The position numbers and the translations under genes are program-made. Under the pieces are notes generated by a model, which saw nothing but the letters and a program-made list of their open reading frames with translations, did not search any database and was not told the origin of the DNA. Shown one piece after another: positions 61,341 through 64,000 of a stretch of DNA of 64,000 nt. The DNA is from Gordonia shandongensis DSM 45094 (GTDB lineage: Bacteria; Actinomycetota; Actinomycetes; Mycobacteriales; Mycobacteriaceae): positions 103,013 to 167,012 of the forward strand of contig NZ_KE383969.1 of assembly GCF_000423025.1 (NCBI RefSeq). The letters run 5' to 3'. How positions within the stretch are numbered: position 1 is the first letter of the stretch; each line of letters begins with the position of its first letter.

Positions 61341-62521
61341 CGGGGCAGCTCATTCCATGGGATCGTGGTGTCGGTGCGGGCCTCCGCCGGGAGCCCCAGC
61401 ACGCGTTCGGCGATGATGTTCCGCATGATCTCGGAGGTCCCGCCCTCGATCGAGTTGCCTTTCGTCCGCAGGAAACGGAAGCCCGACGGCCGGTTCTCGT
61501 CATCGAGATCGGGCCGGCGGAACGTCCAGTCGTCGTACCGGAGTCCGTCGGCGCCGAGGATGTCGAGTTCCAGGCTCGACGCCCGCTGAGCCAGGTCGGC
61601 GAACGCCAGTTTGGAGCCCGACCCCTCCGGTCCCGGAGTCCCGGCGACGGCCTGCTGCCGCAGCCGCTCGGTGGTCAGCCGCATCGTCTCGGCCTCCACC
61701 CACAGCCGCATGAGCGCGTCGAACGATCCCGGGGTGCGTCGAGCGTCCGCCGCTCGCCACAGGTCCGCGACCCGCCCGATCGGGCCGCCTTCGCGGGGTA
61801 CCGCCTCGGCGCCGATCGTGACTCGCTCGTTCATCAGGGTCGACTGCGTGACTCGCCAACCGGCGCCGACGTCGCCGAGCCGTTGGGTGTCGGGGACGCG
61901 CACGCCGTCGAGGAAGACCTCGTTGAACTCCGCTTCACCCGTCATCTGCCGCAAGGCCCGCACGTCGACGCCCTCGGCCTGCATGTCGCAGACGAAGTAC
62001 GTGAGTCCCCGATGTTTCGGGACGGACGGGTCGGTGCGCGCGATGAGCAGCGCCCACCGCGATCGGTGAGCGAGCGACGTCCACACCTTCTGGCCGTCGA
62101 CGACCCAGTCGGTGCCGTCGCGGACCGCGCGGGTGGCCAGCGCCGCCAGGTCGGAGCCCGCCGACGGTTCACTGAACAGCTGGCACCAGATCTCCTCGCC
62201 GGTCCACAGCGGACGCAGCCACCGCGCTCGCTGTTCGGGGCTGCCGTATTCGACGATGACCGGGGCGGCCATGCCGAGCCCGATCACGTTCTGCCCGGGC
62301 GCGTTGTCGGGGGCGCCCGCCGCCGCGAAAGCGCGGTCGACGACCCCCTGCAGAGCCGGCTCCGCTCCCAGACCGCCGCAGCCGACGGGGAAGTGCACCA
62401 CGGCCAGGCCCGCATCGAAGCGGGCGCGCAGGAACTCCAGACGCGGTGTGCTCGCCGGGTCGTGTTCGGCGAGAAACTGTTCCACCGCGCTGACGACGTC
62501 GTCGACGGTCATCTCGGTCAT
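61337..62521 (-). CDS. Acyl-CoA dehydrogenase, alpha-type subunit
   Basis: 394 residues from ATG 62521, preceded by AGGAGACGA. Alpha-type with WCQLFSEPSAGSDLAALATR, DWVVDGQKVWTSLAHRSRWA and a C-terminal GNSIEGGTSEIMRNIIAERV. First gene of the leftward operon ACAD-ACAD-SDR-SDR-MaoC-MaoC, with four of its five junctions overlapping. This is close to a complete beta-oxidation spiral (dehydrogenase, hydratase, dehydrogenase) without a ligase or thiolase. No KstR or KstR2 box is in the promoter. Confidence 0.9.
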   Translation of the reverse strand: MTEMTVDDVVSAVEQFLAEHDPASTPRLEFLRARFDAGLAVVHFPVGCGGLGAEPALQGVVDRAFAAAGAPDNAPGQNVIGLGMAAPVIVEYGSPEQRARWLRPLWTGEEIWCQLFSEPSAGSDLAALATRAVRDGTDWVVDGQKVWTSLAHRSRWALLIARTDPSVPKHRGLTYFVCDMQAEGVDVRALRQMTGEAEFNEVFLDGVRVPDTQRLGDVGAGWRVTQSTLMNERVTIGAEAVPREGGPIGRVADLWRAADARRTPGSFDALMRLWVEAETMRLTTERLRQQAVAGTPGPEGSGSKLAFADLAQRASSLELDILGADGLRYDDWTFRRPDLDDENRPSGFRFLRTKGNSIEGGTSEIMRNIIAERVLGLPAEARTDTTIPWNELPR

Positions 62522-62716
62522 TCGTCTCCTGAGTCTCCGTTCGAATGTGGTTGCGCTCACCGTCACACGACGCGAGCCCCTCCGGATGTCCCGCTCTGAC
62601 ACACGTCGGGGCGGCGGCCTCACCGGCCGTGTCGACCCGGATTGGGACATCGACGCGGCACGCCCCGGCCCTACGGTGACTTGCGATCACCCGCCGAAGC
62701 CTTGAGGAGACTCCCC

Positions 62717-63181
62717 GTGACGACAGCCCCGTTGACCTTCGCGAACGCCGCCGAGCTGCTCGACGCCGTCGGAACCGACCTCCCGACGGGCGAATGGATC
62801 TCCGTCGACCAGCGTCGCGTCGACACCTTCGCCGACGCGACCGACGACCACCAGTGGATTCACGTCGATCCGGAGCGTGCTGCGGCCGGTCCGTTCGGCG
62901 GCACCATCGCACACGGTTACCTGACGTTGTCGTTGATCGGGCCGATGATCGGCGACGTACTCGCCGTGCCCGCCGCCTCATCGATCCTCAACTACGGTCT
63001 CGACCGCGTGCGGTTCCCCGCTCCGGTTCCGGTCGGCGGTCGCGTCCGGCTCGTCGCGTCGATCGGCGAGATCGCCGCCGTCACCGGCGGCGTCCAGGTT
63101 CGGATCGACGCGACGGTGGAGTGTGAGGGTTCATCGAAGCCCGCCGCCGTCGCGGGTGTCGTCTATCGCTATCTCTTCTGA
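62717..63181 (+). CDS. MaoC-family (R)-specific enoyl-CoA hydratase (Rv0130/HtdZ-like)
   Basis: 154 residues from GTG 62717 with ribosome binding site TTGAGGAGA. The hydratase-2 motif is complete: ATDDHQWIHVDPERAAAGPF and GGTIAHGYLTLSLIGPM, with catalytic Asp and His. The length fits the single-domain Rv0130-type family, active as a homodimer. It is divergent from the six-gene beta-oxidation operon and may supply an extra hydratase. The 195-bp divergent region shows no recognised operator. Confidence 0.92.
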   Translation: MTTAPLTFANAAELLDAVGTDLPTGEWISVDQRRVDTFADATDDHQWIHVDPERAAAGPFGGTIAHGYLTLSLIGPMIGDVLAVPAASSILNYGLDRVRFPAPVPVGGRVRLVASIGEIAAVTGGVQVRIDATVECEGSSKPAAVAGVVYRYLF

Positions 63182-63189
63182 GCTCCCGC

Positions 63190-63273
63190 TCGCCGCTTCC
63201 CTGTCTCTCGCCGCTTCCCTGCCTCGCCGCTTCCCTGTCTCTCGCCGCTTCCCTGCCTCTTGCCGCTTCTCCC
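63190..63273. repeat. Tandem TCGCCGCTTCCCTG-type repeats after the hydratase stop
   Basis: Units of 18, 16, 18 and 18 bp (63190-63207, 63208-63223, 63224-63241, 63242-63259) and a degenerate fifth start nine bases after the stop (63179-63181). They lie in the 237-bp gap before the DUF222 gene. Non-coding, pyrimidine-rich; no function assigned. Confidence 0.88.
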
Positions 63274-63418
63274 ACTCACCGCAGACAGGTCTCACGGCAG
63301 CTTGCGGGTCTCACGGCAGCCGATCGCGAGCAGAACCCGAATTGTCCGACCCCGTGAGTATCATCGAACATGAGTTCGAGATACGGCGAACGTCATCGGG
63401 AATTTCGGGGAGGACGCC

Positions 63419-64000
63419 ATGACCGCGACGATGATCTTTCCGCCCGGACCGGGCAACCCCGGCCCCGGCCCGGCATTGCGTGGGCCCGGCGAGCTCGCGG
63501 AACCGTCGGTGACGGTGACCGATGAGGAGTTGGTGATCCGACTCCCCCGACCCGCGGGAGCAGCGGGCCGGGCAGCGGACCCCGAGGACGGGAAGGCTGC
63601 TGGGCGTGATGATGCGGCGATGATGCTCTTCGCCGCCCGCGCCGACTCCTTCCACGGCCTGGTCCTCTGGCATCGGTATCGGGCGATCTACGACCTGGCC
63701 AGCGACCGGATCGCCGAGGCGAATGCTGCCGCCGACGCCAACACCGCTGCCGAGACTGTCGGGAACACCGATGTGTTCACTCGGCTTTATGATCCGCTGT
63801 GTCAGGTCGCCGCCTCCTACGCGGTGGTGGCCGGAGTGCGGCAGTGCACCGCCGAACGCTTCGTCGATGAGGCCCTCGCCTGCTTCGACCGCATCCCCGC
63901 CATCGGGAGACTGTTACGCGACGGGGTCCTGACGCCGTTCTGGTTCCGCCGCGCCATCGAACAAACCGCCCTCATCGACGACCCCGACATCCTGGCGTTC
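63419..64000 (+). CDS. DUF222 (13E12-repeat) family protein, 3' truncated
   Basis: Starts at ATG 63419 (MTATMIFPPGPGN), preceded by GGGGAGG, and runs open for 194 codons to the window edge. ERFVDEALACFDRIPAIGRL followed by RDGVLTPFWFRRAIEQTALI is characteristic of the DUF222 N-domain. Most members end in an HNH endonuclease domain; whether this one does is beyond the window. Such genes are numerous in Gordonia and mycobacteria and behave like mobile or gene-conversion-prone repeats. Less GC-rich wobble (GCT, CGT, TTA codons) is seen than in the neighbours. Confidence 0.88.
   Translation, partial: MTATMIFPPGPGNPGPGPALRGPGELAEPSVTVTDEELVIRLPRPAGAAGRAADPEDGKAAGRDDAAMMLFAARADSFHGLVLWHRYRAIYDLASDRIAEANAAADANTAAETVGNTDVFTRLYDPLCQVAASYAVVAGVRQCTAERFVDEALACFDRIPAIGRLLRDGVLTPFWFRRAIEQTALIDDPDILAF

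Overview
This 64 kb window is high-GC DNA with ATG, GTG and TTG starts and many 1-10 nt gene overlaps. It looks like a mycolic-acid-containing actinobacterium of the order Mycobacteriales. A mycolyltransferase, an EccA-type ESX ATPase, LCP and ClgR/ClpC proteins, a DUF222 (13E12-type) protein and a KstR-controlled steroid regulon support this, and the overall gene style most resembles Gordonia. The genus is an inference. I saw no rRNA, tRNA, CRISPR array, transposase or prophage.

Layout. 1-2.4 kb: 3' part of an eccA-type gene and a convergent DUF559 gene. 2.5-6.3 kb: sulfate activation (cysD-cysNC) divergent from an IclR-type regulator across an 18-bp palindrome. 6.3-8.4 kb: a probable redox or NO-responsive operon (DUF2249-cupin protein, 7Fe ferredoxin, Cys-rich SufR-like regulator, membrane protein). 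8.5-12.7 kb: enoyl-CoA hydratase plus three acyl-CoA dehydrogenase (ACAD) subunits behind a perfect KstR2-type box. 12.7-14 kb: mntH. 14.1-17.2 kb: a coupled MBL, dienelactone-hydrolase-like, MBL and TetR operon. 17.2-20 kb: an ACAD divergent from its TetR regulator with a CAGTACTG operator cluster, plus an alpha/beta hydrolase.

20-48.5 kb is the steroid (cholesterol-type) core. The leftward hsaA-hsaC-hsaB operon continues into a DUF1214 protein, an SDR and a sulfotransferase (an Rv3531c-Rv3529c-like trio). It is divergent from kshA and an Rv3527-like gene. A clgR, clpP, clpP, LCP and CtaG-like block interrupts the steroid genes. Then come kstD-chsH3, an MFS exporter and an ABC-F protein, the leftward side-chain operon chsE1-chsE2-chsH2-chsH1-ltp2-fadD19-(DUF732 lipoprotein), and fadE34/chsE3 divergent from kstR itself. 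Six KstR-type boxes mark the hsaA/kshA, kstD, chsE1 and fadE34/kstR promoters. hsaD, kshB, cyp125, fadA5 and mce4 are not in the window. Read together, the genes open rings A/B (KstD, KshA, HsaA/B/C) and remove the side chain (FadD19, ChsE1-E2, ChsH1-H2, Ltp2, ChsE3, ChsH3) under KstR.

48.5-64 kb: envelope genes (mycolyltransferase, membrane acyltransferase, SGNH hydrolase, PGQQYGQPQ-repeat membrane protein), clpC, a PQQ-propeller-like protein, a leftward six-gene beta-oxidation set (two ACAD subunits, two SDRs, two half-size MaoC proteins), a stand-alone MaoC hydratase and the start of a DUF222 gene.

A striking window-wide feature is the set of short tandem duplications (13-27 bp) at gene edges. 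At least nine span or abut a start or stop codon.
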